Assembly (NCBI RefSeq): GCF_000241305.1
Contig: NZ_BAEH01000059.1
Span: 1 to 40,375, forward strand
DNA from: Gordonia effusa NBRC 100432
GTDB lineage: Bacteria > Actinomycetota > Actinomycetes > Mycobacteriales > Mycobacteriaceae
Direction of reading: 5' to 3'
DNA length: 40,375 nt
In this document: in pieces, positions 8,547-16,381 of the stretch
Layout of the letters: each line of letters starts with the position of its first letter
Position numbering within the stretch: position 1 is the stretch's first letter
The notes under the pieces: generated by a model
The model's database searches: none
What the model was told of the DNA's origin: nothing
The model's input: only the letters and a program-made list of their open reading frames with translations
Program-made: the position numbers and the translations under genes

Positions 8547-10088
8547 ATGACTTCCGCGCTGCGGAATACCAGCACAAGCCACTCGAAGGGCGGTGCGCCG
8601 GATACATCCACGCAGGATTCAACCTCGCGCCGACGGTGGCTCGCGATGGCGGTTCTGCTGTTACCCGTCCTGCTCGTGTCGATCGACAACACCGTGCTGA
8701 GCTTCGCACTTCCGCAGATTTCGACGACTCTGGCACCGTCGAGCACTCAAATGCTGTGGATCATCGACATCTACCCGCTCGTCCTCGCGGCGCTGCTGGT
8801 TCCGATGGGGTCATTCGCCGACCGGTTCGGCCGACGTCGAATGTTATTGCTGGGCGGTGCTGGCTTCGCCGTGGTTTCGGTGGTGGCAGCGTTCGCTCCC
8901 AGCGCTGGTGCACTGATCGCCACCCGTGCGGCAATGGGCATCTTCGGTGCGATGCTCATGCCGTCGACACTGTCGTTGCTGCGCAACATCTTTACCGATC
9001 GCAACGAGCGGCGTTTCGCCATCGCGATCTGGGCGGCGGGCTTTGCCGCGGGTGCCGCGCTAGGCCCGATCGTGGGCGGCTTCCTCTTGGAGCACTTCTG
9101 GTGGGGCTCGGTCTTCATCCTCGCCGTGCCGGTGTTGGTGCCGTTGCTGATACTCGGGCCGATCTTCCTGCCCGAATCACGCAACGAAAGTCCGGGGCCG
9201 ATCGACTTCGCCTCTATCGCAATGGTTTTCGTCGCGATGGCAGCCCTTGTGTTCGGCATCAAGGAATTCGCGACCGATGGGATTACCGCTAGCGCCTTGG
9301 CAATCTTCATCCTCGGTCTGGCGATGGGTTTCCTCTTCGTCCGACGCCAGCTACGTTTGCCGACGCCGATGCTGGATATGTCGCTGTTCACACGTGGAGC
9401 GTTCAGCGGCGCGGTCCTGGTGAATCTGCTGTCCGTATTCGCACTCGTCGGATTCCTGTACTTCGCCTCGCAGGAGCTGCAGTTGGTCCACGGCCTGAGT
9501 CCAATGACCGCCGGACTGGTTCTAGTTCCCGGCCTCATCGGAATGGTCGCGGCGGGCTTGTTGTCCGTTCCCGCGGTGAAACGGTGGCGACCCGTGGTCG
9601 TAGTGTGTTTCGGCCTGGGGTTCTCGGCCGTCGGCTACGCGTTAATCGCGGGTGGCACAGGCAGTTTGGTGATGCTGATCGGCGCGTTCGTTGTGTTGGC
9701 AATCGGCATCGGCGCAACGGAGACGGTCTCGAACGATCTGATCATCTCGGCTGTCCCCGCGGAGAAATCCGGTGCGGCGTCAGCGATTTCGGAAACGGCA
9801 TACGAGTTCGGCGCCGTACTCGGCACCGCGGTGCTGGGAAGTATCCTCAATGCGATCTACCGATCGCACCTGAGCGGTCCAAACGCCACTGCCGCCGACA
9901 CCTTGGGCGGCGCCCATCAAGCCGCGGCGCAACTACCAGCCGAACAGGCGAACTCGTTGGTGCGCAGCGCCAATGACGCGTTCGCCTCGGGCGTCGGGGT
10001 GACCGCAGCGATCGGCGCGGTGCTCATGGTGGCGGCGATGGGACTAGCGGCGCGAATGTTGCGCGAGCCGCGTCCGTCGGCCGAATGA
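8547..10088 (+). CDS. MFS multidrug efflux transporter, DHA2 (14-helix) family
   Basis: 513 residues. The ATG at 8547 follows CAGGAGA at good spacing; the frame is open further upstream but that part overlaps the operator. Features of the DHA2/QacA-type family: first-helix region SIDNTVLSFALPQIS, the loop 2-3 motif GSFADRFGRRRM, and about 14 hydrophobic helices over the full length. It would export toxic cations or drugs using the proton gradient. Regulated by the divergent TetR gene through the palindrome at 8485-8500. Substrate unknown. Confidence 0.9.
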   Translation: MTSALRNTSTSHSKGGAPDTSTQDSTSRRRWLAMAVLLLPVLLVSIDNTVLSFALPQISTTLAPSSTQMLWIIDIYPLVLAALLVPMGSFADRFGRRRMLLLGGAGFAVVSVVAAFAPSAGALIATRAAMGIFGAMLMPSTLSLLRNIFTDRNERRFAIAIWAAGFAAGAALGPIVGGFLLEHFWWGSVFILAVPVLVPLLILGPIFLPESRNESPGPIDFASIAMVFVAMAALVFGIKEFATDGITASALAIFILGLAMGFLFVRRQLRLPTPMLDMSLFTRGAFSGAVLVNLLSVFALVGFLYFASQELQLVHGLSPMTAGLVLVPGLIGMVAAGLLSVPAVKRWRPVVVVCFGLGFSAVGYALIAGGTGSLVMLIGAFVVLAIGIGATETVSNDLIISAVPAEKSGAASAISETAYEFGAVLGTAVLGSILNAIYRSHLSGPNATAADTLGGAHQAAAQLPAEQANSLVRSANDAFASGVGVTAAIGAVLMVAAMGLAARMLREPRPSAE

Positions 10089-10131
10089 TTTATCCGGGAC
10101 CGGCGGTGGAACATCCCTAGACTTCGGGGTT

Positions 10132-10443
10132 ATGCCGGACCAACGCACCCAGCGCGGCGGTCTCATGACATTCGCCCTGGGCCTGTTTGCGGGTCCCACG
10201 ATCGTCGCCCTCGGCTACCTGGTGCTGCTGATCGTGCAACCATCGAATCTGTCGGAATGGGTCTGGCTCGTCCCACTTCTGATTCCGGTGGCACTGACGG
10301 CAGCGTTGTTCGCGACGTCGCGCCGGCGAGAAGCGTTACTGCTTCTCGCCGGCGCAGTCGTGGGGACCAGTATCGGGTTCGGCATCGTCATCGGATTGAT
10401 AACGCTGGTCGCGTATCAACTGTCTGATCCGATACCCAGTTGA
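10132..10443 (+). CDS. Small membrane protein, unknown function
   Basis: 103 residues with three predicted membrane helices (starting LMTFALGLFAG, VWLVPLLIPVA and LLLLAGAVVG) and short charged loops. No family recognised. It follows the transporter gene by 43 bp on the same strand and could share its transcript. Confidence 0.65.
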   Translation: MPDQRTQRGGLMTFALGLFAGPTIVALGYLVLLIVQPSNLSEWVWLVPLLIPVALTAALFATSRRREALLLLAGAVVGTSIGFGIVIGLITLVAYQLSDPIPS

Positions 10444-10447
10444 CACG

Positions 10448-10504
10448 AATTGCCTAGCGGGTGAACACCTTTCGCGCCGGGTACGTCTCGACAGCATCGA
10501 TCGC
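10448..10504 (-). pseudogene. 3'-end fragment of a third monooxygenase copy
   Basis: 57 bp almost identical to the last codons and stop of the gene at 10793-12442 (three differences over the aligned stretch). It still encodes AIDAVETYPARKVFTR and a stop on the minus strand, then breaks off into repeat sequence. It shows that this locus once held another copy or was partly duplicated. Confidence 0.8.
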
Positions 10505-10510
10505 CTCGCG

Positions 10511-10786
10511 GGTCTCGATACACCTCGTCCACCCAGTGAAGGTCGCCCCTAACCAATGGTCAACCCCCGACCGAAACCAGCCCTGAAAGCCACCCCATCA
10601 ATGGTCGAACCCCGCCCAAACCAGCCCTGAAAGCGACCCCCATCGATGGTCGAGTGCCGCCCGACGAGCCCGCGAGTCGAGCGGTGTATCGAGACCACGG
10701 GAGTCGAACGACCAAGGTAACCAAGGAATATGACTTACCGGTCTCGATACACCTCGTCGCTAACGCTCCTCGGCACTCGACCACCC
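10511..10786. repeat. Intergenic repeat cluster (inverted GTCTCGATACACC motifs and 45-bp tandem repeats)
   Basis: GGTCTCGATACACCTCG occurs at 10511 and again at 10740, and its inverse GGTGTATCGAGACCA at 10683-10697. Between the first inverted pair lies a tandem repeat of about 45 bp, with AATGGTC/GATGGTC recurring at 10555, 10600 and 10645. The stretch ends in GGCACTCGACCACCC. The inverted pair enclosing about 185 bp looks like a small non-autonomous (MITE-like) element. The same motifs recur at 29191-29290. Confidence 0.7.
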
Positions 10787-10792
10787 AACTGC

Positions 10793-12442
10793 CTAGCGGG
10801 TGAACACCTTTCGCGCCGGGTACGTCTTGACGGCATCGATCGCTTTGCTGAGGCCGCCACGGCGAGAAGGCATCTCGCGTTCTTCCCCGTCCTGCCACGC
10901 TGTGTAGTTGTAGTGCTCGTGTGGGAAGTACTTGTTCCGCAGCCAGGCCTCGGCCATCATGCTCGGCCGCAACAAGATGTCACCCTGGTAGTTGATGTAG
11001 TAGGTGTTGGTCCCCGCACACAGTTTCTGCGCCCAGTCGGTGTCGTTAAGCCGACTAACGCATTGCTCGAAGTAGTCGTTATGCGGTTCTTGCTTGACTT
11101 CGACACAGGTGGCGCCGCGGTCCAAGGCCTCGACGATCGCCCGCCGAGCGTGCGCCGCTGTGCATTCGATCGCGGCGATCTGCGAGTTGGGCGAGTAACC
11201 GTAAGGCCCATCGATGAGGAATCCGTTCGGCCAGCCTGGCGCCGAAACACCCTGATAAGCCTGAAAGCGGTTCTGGTCCCAGAAGTCGCCGAGATCGACG
11301 CCGCCCCTGCCGAGCGCCGGAAACTCCGGGGTGTACTTATGCTCACCGACGTGAAAACCGGTGGCACACACCAGAACATCGATGTCGTGATGCTTACCGT
11401 CGGCGGTAACGATCCCCTTCTCCGTGACCTCGGTCATCGAGTCGGTAACCAGATCCACGTTCTTGCGCTTGAAGGTCGGCAAGTACTTATTCGACAGCGA
11501 CGGGCGCTTGCAGCCGATCATGTATTGCGGGGACAACTGAGATGCGAGCTTACGATCGCGGACCATCACGGCGTAATAGATCCGTGCGCCGAGCACCACG
11601 AGCGGTCGAACCTTGGGTGCCATCCGCTGAAGCGGTTTGGAATAGGCGATTGCTCCACCGAGCGCGACATCGAGCCCCAGAGACACCACAACGCGAATTG
11701 CCTTGCGGATGAACGGCACACTCATGATTTGGTCGCCGCCCCAGCGAATCGGAAAGTCCGGTTTGGGGCCGACCCAAATCGGCGTTCGCTGGAAAACTGT
11801 CAGGTGAGAGGCAATCTTCGCCATCTCTGGAATGAGTTGCAGCGCAGAGGCTCCGGTACCGATGACGGCGATCTTCTTGCCGTCGTAGTTATAGTCGTGA
11901 TCCCACCGTGCCGAGTGCACGACCTTGCCCTTGAACTTGTCGAGCCCCGGGATATCGGGCATCTTCGGAACTTCGAGGAAACCGAGTGCGGGGACGATAA
12001 ACCGAGCGGTAATCGTGCGCTCGCCGTGATTCAGCTCGACCCGCCAGACGTGGTTTTCCGGGTCCCACTCGCCGCGCGTCGCGGTGTTCGATAACTGGAG
12101 ATGCCGGCGCAGGTCGTATTTGTCGACGACGTGATTGGCGTATCCCATTACCTCGGCACCAGGCGGGAAGACGCGGGTGGACTTGGGGTACGGCTCGAAC
12201 GAGAAACTATAGTAGACGGCTGGAACATCAACTGCGACACCGGGATAGGTGTTCGCCTTCCATGTTCCGCCAACTCCGTCGTGGCGGTCGATGATGATGA
12301 AGTCATCTATCCCCGCCCGCTTAAGCTCAACGCCGGTGCAAATTCCGCCGAATCCGGCGCCGATTATCAGAACGGTCGTGTCTAGCTTTACGGGCTCGGC
12401 GGCTGACCTGCCGCGCTTGGAACGAGTGGCCGTGGCTGTCAT
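10793..12442 (-). CDS. FAD/NADPH-dependent Baeyer-Villiger-type monooxygenase, copy 1
   Basis: 549 residues. FAD-binding GAGFGGI near residue 27, the Baeyer-Villiger fingerprint variant FKGKVVHSARWDHD, an NADPH-binding GTGASALQ fold, and CATGFH near residue 360. Such enzymes insert oxygen into ketones to give esters or lactones, or oxidise sulfur. The ATG at 12442 follows AGGAG at good spacing; an upstream TTG is less likely. The gene is a close tandem relative of the one at 12639-14291, and both share upstream sequence, so they are probably co-regulated. Substrate unknown; steroid or terpenoid ketones are plausible in this order. Confidence 0.9.
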   Translation of the reverse strand: MTATATRSKRGRSAAEPVKLDTTVLIIGAGFGGICTGVELKRAGIDDFIIIDRHDGVGGTWKANTYPGVAVDVPAVYYSFSFEPYPKSTRVFPPGAEVMGYANHVVDKYDLRRHLQLSNTATRGEWDPENHVWRVELNHGERTITARFIVPALGFLEVPKMPDIPGLDKFKGKVVHSARWDHDYNYDGKKIAVIGTGASALQLIPEMAKIASHLTVFQRTPIWVGPKPDFPIRWGGDQIMSVPFIRKAIRVVVSLGLDVALGGAIAYSKPLQRMAPKVRPLVVLGARIYYAVMVRDRKLASQLSPQYMIGCKRPSLSNKYLPTFKRKNVDLVTDSMTEVTEKGIVTADGKHHDIDVLVCATGFHVGEHKYTPEFPALGRGGVDLGDFWDQNRFQAYQGVSAPGWPNGFLIDGPYGYSPNSQIAAIECTAAHARRAIVEALDRGATCVEVKQEPHNDYFEQCVSRLNDTDWAQKLCAGTNTYYINYQGDILLRPSMMAEAWLRNKYFPHEHYNYTAWQDGEEREMPSRRGGLSKAIDAVKTYPARKVFTR

Positions 12443-12494
12443 TGTCAACTCCTAGGCATTCGCGAATTCGAGGAGCACCCCTCGTGGCCCTCGC

Positions 12495-12507
12495 CTGTCT
12501 GGGACAG
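12495..12507. promoter_or_regulatory. Palindrome upstream of monooxygenase copy 1
   Basis: CTGTC-TGG-GACAG, 53 bp before the start codon. The same palindrome, with its centre inverted, stands at a matching place before copy 2 (14346-14358). Shared GAGGGGTG-type sequence lies between it and each gene. Likely operator of an unidentified regulator. Confidence 0.55.
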
Positions 12508-12570
12508 ACTAGCTCATAGTTACTGGTTAGTACACGACTTTTCGGCGTTCGCAGATCTCGGAGAATGGCA

Positions 12571-12607
12571 TCGCGCCGATGAGAAGTAGGACTTCTCATC
12601 GGCGCGA
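12571..12607. terminator. Hairpin between the two monooxygenase genes
   Basis: Perfect 16-bp inverted repeat TCGCGCCGATGAGAAG / CTTCTCATCGGCGCGA with a 5-base loop, 31 bp after the stop of copy 2 on the minus strand. Probably its terminator, separating the two genes into independent transcripts. Confidence 0.75.
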
Positions 12608-12638
12608 AGTATGGGCGTAGACCGACGCTATGGCCGGA

Positions 12639-14291
12639 CTACTTCAGATCGCTGCGAAAGACCTTCCGCGCCGGGTACGTCTTGATCGCGTCGATGGCGC
12701 GACTGATCATCCCGCGACGCGACGGCAACTCGGCACCTCCGGTTGCTGGCGCTGTGTAACTGTAGTGCTCATGCGGGAAGTACTTGTTCCGCAACCACGC
12801 TTCGGCCATCATGCTCGGCCGCAGCAAGATGTCACCCTGGTAGTTGATGTAGTAGGTGTTGGTCCCCGAGCACAACTTCTGCGCCCAGTCGGTGTCATTG
12901 AGCCGGCTGAAGCACTGCTGGAAATACTCGTCGTGCGGCTCTTGTTTGACTTCGACTCTGGTCGCACCGCGATGGACGGCTTCCTCGATCGCCCGACGGG
13001 CGTGCCCGGCCGTGCATTCGATCGCGGCGATCTGCGAGTTCGGCGAGTAGCCGTACGGCCCGTCGATGAGGAAGACATTTGGCCACCCCGGCACCGAAAC
13101 ACCTTGGTACGCCTGGAATCGCTTCTCATTCCAGAAGTCGCCCAGGTGCTCGCCACCTTCGCCGAGAACCGGGAATTCGGGAGTGAACTTGTGGTCGCCA
13201 ACGTGAAAGCCGGTGGCGCACACCAGGACATCGATCTCATGGTGCTTACCGTCGGCGGTAACGATAGCCTTCTCGGTGACCTCGGTAACCGAATCAGTAA
13301 CCAGCGCAACATCATCGCGCTTGAACGTCGGTAAGTACTTATTCGACAGCGAGGGACGCTTACATCCGATCATGTAGTCCGGCGACAACTGCGACACCAA
13401 CTTCTTGTCTCGAACCATCGCACCGTAGTACAGCCGAGCGCCGAACACCGCGAGCGGCCGAACCTTGGGCGCAATACGTTGCAGCGGCTTGAGGTAGGCA
13501 ATAGCGCCGCCGAGGGCGATGTCGAGAACGATAGAGACGATCACGCGAACAGTCTTGCGGACAAACGGAATTCGCAGGAGATAATCGGCGCCCCAGTCGA
13601 TCGGGAAGTCGGGCTTGGGACCAACCCAAATCGGCGTGCGCTGGAAAACGGTGAGATGGGAGGCCATGTGCGCGACCTCGGGAACCAACTGCAGAGCCGA
13701 TGCGCCCGTGCCAACCACTGCGATCTTCTTACCGTTGTAGTCGTAGTCGTGATCCCAGCGGGCCGAGTGGACTACCTTGCCCTTGAACTTGTCGAGCCCG
13801 GGGAAATCGGGCATCTTCGGAACTTCCAAGAAGCCGAGCGCGGCAACGACGAATCGAGCGGTAATAGTGCGCTCACCGTTGTTGAGTTCCACGCGCCAAA
13901 GGTTGTTGGCCTCATCCCATTCGGTGCGCGTCGCGGTATTGGACAGCTGGAGGTGCCGACGCAGGTCGTATTTGTCGACGACGTGATCGGCGTACTCCAT
14001 CACCTCTTGTCCTGGTGGGAAGACCCGAGTGGACTTGGGGTACGGCTCGAACGAGAAGCTGTAGTACACGGCCGGAACATCAACTGCGACACCAGGATAG
14101 GTGTTCGCCTTCCACGTGCCACCAACTCCATCGTGGCGGTCGATGATGATGAAATCGTCAATCCCCACCCGCTTGAGTTCAACGCCGGTGCAGATTCCGC
14201 CGAAGCCAGCACCGATAATCAGAACGGTCGTGTCCGGCGTTACCGGACCCGCCGCGCGGTCATGATCAGCGCGAGTTGCCGTGGCTGTCAT
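12639..14291 (-). CDS. FAD/NADPH-dependent Baeyer-Villiger-type monooxygenase, copy 2
   Basis: 550 residues. Same motifs as copy 1: GAGFGGI, FKGKVVHSARWDHD, GTGASALQ and CATGFH. The two proteins are colinear and differ mostly in the N-terminal 20 residues, the segment around the third hydrophobic stretch and the C-terminal tail. The ATG follows AGGAG in CTAGGAGTCGACG. The duplication gives two genes with parallel promoters, so dose or substrate range may have been selected. A hairpin separates it from copy 1. Confidence 0.9.
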   Translation of the reverse strand: MTATATRADHDRAAGPVTPDTTVLIIGAGFGGICTGVELKRVGIDDFIIIDRHDGVGGTWKANTYPGVAVDVPAVYYSFSFEPYPKSTRVFPPGQEVMEYADHVVDKYDLRRHLQLSNTATRTEWDEANNLWRVELNNGERTITARFVVAALGFLEVPKMPDFPGLDKFKGKVVHSARWDHDYDYNGKKIAVVGTGASALQLVPEVAHMASHLTVFQRTPIWVGPKPDFPIDWGADYLLRIPFVRKTVRVIVSIVLDIALGGAIAYLKPLQRIAPKVRPLAVFGARLYYGAMVRDKKLVSQLSPDYMIGCKRPSLSNKYLPTFKRDDVALVTDSVTEVTEKAIVTADGKHHEIDVLVCATGFHVGDHKFTPEFPVLGEGGEHLGDFWNEKRFQAYQGVSVPGWPNVFLIDGPYGYSPNSQIAAIECTAGHARRAIEEAVHRGATRVEVKQEPHDEYFQQCFSRLNDTDWAQKLCSGTNTYYINYQGDILLRPSMMAEAWLRNKYFPHEHYSYTAPATGGAELPSRRGMISRAIDAIKTYPARKVFRSDLK

Positions 14292-14345
14292 CGTCGACTC
14301 CTAGTCGTATGCAGTTTTCGAGGAACACCCCTCACGGCTCCTCGA

Positions 14346-14358
14346 CTGTCCCAGACAG
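14346..14358. promoter_or_regulatory. Palindrome upstream of monooxygenase copy 2
   Basis: CTGTC-CCA-GACAG, 54 bp before the start codon, equivalent to the site at 12495-12507. The arms are identical in both places and the spacing to the gene is conserved. Confidence 0.55.
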
Positions 14359-14562
14359 ATTACCTCATTATGGGGATTAGGCACAGATCTGGATTTGGTC
14401 CGTGGTCACCGGGGCTGGAAGACCGCGGCCCGCAGGAGTCAGATTTGGGTTAAGTGGCGACAAGCTGAAAATTTTGTCCCCCTTAGGGCTATCAAAGGGC
14501 ATATTGCCCTCGGCACCTGCTCACGGGGATGAAAATCTCAGAAAGATCTGCCGAAAGACGAA

Positions 14563-14592
14563 ACCTCCCGCTTGCTGAGACAAACGGGAGGT
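14563..14592 (-). terminator. Terminator next to the displaced ssrA fragment
   Basis: A 12-bp stem with one mismatch (ACCTCCCG / CGGGAGGT core) lies immediately downstream, on the minus strand, of a copy of the ssrA 3' end. The intact ssrA has a different terminator in the same relative place (20288-20319). This one is probably the original ssrA terminator before island insertion. Confidence 0.6.
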
Positions 14593-14616
14593 TCGGTGGA
14601 GCTGCCGGGAATCGAA
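14592..14616. repeat. Island attachment site, left (ssrA 3'-end duplicate)
   Basis: 25 bp identical to 20319-20343, the 3' end of the tmRNA gene (acceptor strand and part of the T arm). After position 14616 the sequence departs from ssrA, so this is a fragment, not a second gene. The pair of direct repeats marks the ends of a roughly 5.7-kb inserted element. Confidence 0.85.
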
Positions 14617-14724
14617 TCTGGCAATATAGCTAAGCATAATCGCAGCTCATTTGTCAAATATCGACTTTGATCTGCTATTTCTTTCCGGACCACTGCGAAT
14701 GATTCCGCTTCTTTACGTGAGGTT

Positions 14725-14745
14725 TGTGTCCAAAATGTGTCCAAA
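14725..14745. repeat. Tandem 10-bp repeats near the left attachment site
   Basis: TGTGTCCAAA at 14725-14734 and again at 14736-14745, about 110 bp inside the left island end. Spacing of one helical turn and closeness to the core suggest integrase arm-type sites. No integrase gene is seen in the island, so this stays speculative. The rest of 14617-14770 holds no recognisable gene. Confidence 0.35.
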
Positions 14746-14770
14746 CTTGGTCCGCGACCTACTGCGCTGA

Positions 14771-15538
14771 CTAGGCAGGTGCTCCGCCAGTAAGGGTGTC
14801 GATTTGTTGGGCGGCTGCGGTGGCCGCTTTGAGTTCGGCCCGCGCGCGTTTGAGGGCGGCCTGTGCGTCGACAGGGGTTGTCTTGCCGGTGAGGTAGTGC
14901 AGTGTTGCAGTCAGTGCCGCGTCGCGCTCGGTGTGTGTGGTGTAGCGAGTGGTGACCTCGTGCCAGGCGTGGTCGAACTGGTCGCGTTGAGCATCGGGGA
15001 GATCGGCGTTGTGAGCGTGCAACCACATGTCGATCTCGGGGTTGCTCGCTCGCTGCTGTGGTTGCGGGGGTGGGGCGGATGGTTCGGGCAGAGCAGGAGG
15101 GAGCACGGTGTGTTGTTGTTGATGCAGGAGGTCGATCAGTGTGGTGATGTCGTCTTGTTGTTGCTGGGGTAGATCGGTCATCGCCTGGGCGAGCAGGTAG
15201 TGGTGGTTGGTGCGGTCGGCGCGGGCACGCCATACGCGTTCAGCCACGGTGGCGTGTGCGTACCTGTGGTGAAACTCGGCGGTGAAGTAGGCGATGTCGA
15301 CATCGAACGCCGCCGCCAAAGCCTCCACGGTCCAAAAAGATGGCATAAGCGCGACACCGCTACGGAGCTGACTTAGATACGACTCACCCACAGCCACCGG
15401 CCCCGCACGCACGGTGCGGGCACTAATCCACTTTGCGGCCACTGGCCGTCCTGTCCCGGTGGTCGTCGCCGCAAACAACCCTTCCAACAACACACCGAAC
15501 GGCACCTGCGATGCGAGGTCATCGCTTCGTCTCGCCAC
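14771..15538 (-). CDS. EspR-like XRE-family DNA-binding regulator of the island
   Basis: 255 residues. The first ~125 follow the layout of mycobacterial EspR: FGVLLEGLF start, a helix-turn-helix with GESYLSQLRSG and PSFWTVEALAAAFDVDIAYFT, then a helical dimerisation part with DLPQQQQDDITTLIDLL. EspR is a nucleoid-associated activator of secretion genes in M. tuberculosis. A Pro/Gln linker and an extra ~90-residue helical C-terminus with a coiled-coil-like AALKRARAELKAATAAAQQ are added here. The start follows GTGAGG. It is divergent from the MspA gene with 175 bp between, so it may control the cassette and itself. Confidence 0.8.
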   Translation of the reverse strand: MARRSDDLASQVPFGVLLEGLFAATTTGTGRPVAAKWISARTVRAGPVAVGESYLSQLRSGVALMPSFWTVEALAAAFDVDIAYFTAEFHHRYAHATVAERVWRARADRTNHHYLLAQAMTDLPQQQQDDITTLIDLLHQQQHTVLPPALPEPSAPPPQPQQRASNPEIDMWLHAHNADLPDAQRDQFDHAWHEVTTRYTTHTERDAALTATLHYLTGKTTPVDAQAALKRARAELKAATAAAQQIDTLTGGAPA

Positions 15539-15564
15539 GTTGTGGCCTCACTTTCCCACACTAT

Positions 15565-15579
15565 TTTCCGGTCCGGAAA
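15565..15579. promoter_or_regulatory. Palindrome upstream of the EspR-like gene
   Basis: TTTCCGG-T-CCGGAAA, perfect 7-bp arms, 26 bp before the regulator ATG in the divergent promoter region. Candidate operator, possibly autoregulatory. Confidence 0.5.
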
Positions 15580-15675
15580 CGAACTTTTGACCCCTGACCT
15601 GCACTTTAGTGTATTAAATTGAAACATGACTTGCGCGGATCGGGTGGCTATGCTCATATTGAGCAGAGTTCATTA

Positions 15676-15693
15676 ACTGCATCACTATGCAGT
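15676..15693. promoter_or_regulatory. Palindrome/hairpin just upstream of the MspA gene
   Basis: ACTGCAT-CACT-ATGCAGT, perfect 7-bp arms, 20 bp before the ATG and just upstream of its ribosome site. It could be an operator or a leader hairpin. Confidence 0.4.
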
Positions 15694-15713
15694 GTCGGAA
15701 AAGGGAGAACCGA

Positions 15714-16361
15714 ATGTTACGTCGGGTCGGGGGGATCGCTGCCCTCGTCATAGCTGGTGGTCTTACAGCATCAGGGTTAGCGGGACCGGCGTCAGCCACG
15801 CCCACACCGTTAGCGTCCAAACATGATCATCTGGTCACTGATGACGGCTGGAAAGTTGATCTACGCGCGTCGGAGTTGGTGGTCAACCCGATGTCGAACG
15901 TGGCCAACAGTTTCGCCTCCCGCGAAGGATGGGTCTCCTCCCGAGTGAAAGGCACCATCTCCGGCGCCGGTCGCGAAGACGTCCAATCAGCAATCCTCGA
16001 ACAAGTCTTAGTGATCGGCTGCCAGGTCGACGTGTCCGATGGTGCGACCTTGGGGTTGGCTACCTCGATTGGGCCGAATGCCAGCGTCACCATCAGCGGC
16101 ATGCCGAGCGCACAGATCGGCGGAAGCGCCTCAGTCTCGCCGAGCGTCACCTCCAAACTCGCTCCCGGCAAGATCAGCGAATTCAGCCTCGGCAAGAAGA
16201 CCCTCCAAACCGATCACGCCTCCATCCGAGCCAAAAGAATCAGAGTCTCTGTTGATGGATGTGTAGGACCGACCACGGTCAGGGTGATTGCTCGATTCTC
16301 GGTGTCTACCAAAACCTCTGACGACACCACCACCGTCTACTCAGCCCGCATGTGGCTCTAA
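15714..16361 (+). CDS. MspA-family porin-like secreted protein (cassette 2)
   Basis: 215 residues. ATG at 15714 follows AAGGGAG; an ATG at 15687 in the same frame lacks a ribosome site and lies inside the hairpin. Signal peptide of about 32 residues ending near ASA, then a mature MspA-like beta-rich domain of about 185 residues, the usual MspA length. Mature part is almost identical to the copy at 1-572, although the DNA shows patches of many synonymous differences (about 16008-16075) between near-identical stretches. First gene of the operon, divergent from the EspR-like gene and 20 bp before the effector. Pore formation is a family property, not shown here. Confidence 0.85.
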   Translation: MLRRVGGIAALVIAGGLTASGLAGPASATPTPLASKHDHLVTDDGWKVDLRASELVVNPMSNVANSFASREGWVSSRVKGTISGAGREDVQSAILEQVLVIGCQVDVSDGATLGLATSIGPNASVTISGMPSAQIGGSASVSPSVTSKLAPGKISEFSLGKKTLQTDHASIRAKRIRVSVDGCVGPTTVRVIARFSVSTKTSDDTTTVYSARMWL

Positions 16362-16381
16362 CCCAAAGGGGGACAACAGAA

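Noticed and set aside
10730..12094. Long plus-strand open frame opposite monooxygenase copy 1
   Set aside because: It mirrors the minus-strand gene, has no start signal or recognisable domain, and a similar mirror frame appears opposite copy 2; this is a codon-bias shadow.
14592..14640. Possible second tmRNA or tRNA gene
   Set aside because: Only the 3' 25 bp match ssrA; no cloverleaf or 5' part follows, so it is an attachment-site fragment.
14617..14770. Possible integrase C-terminus on the minus strand
   Set aside because: The translation shows no R-H-R-Y integrase motifs or helix pattern; treated as non-coding attachment flank.
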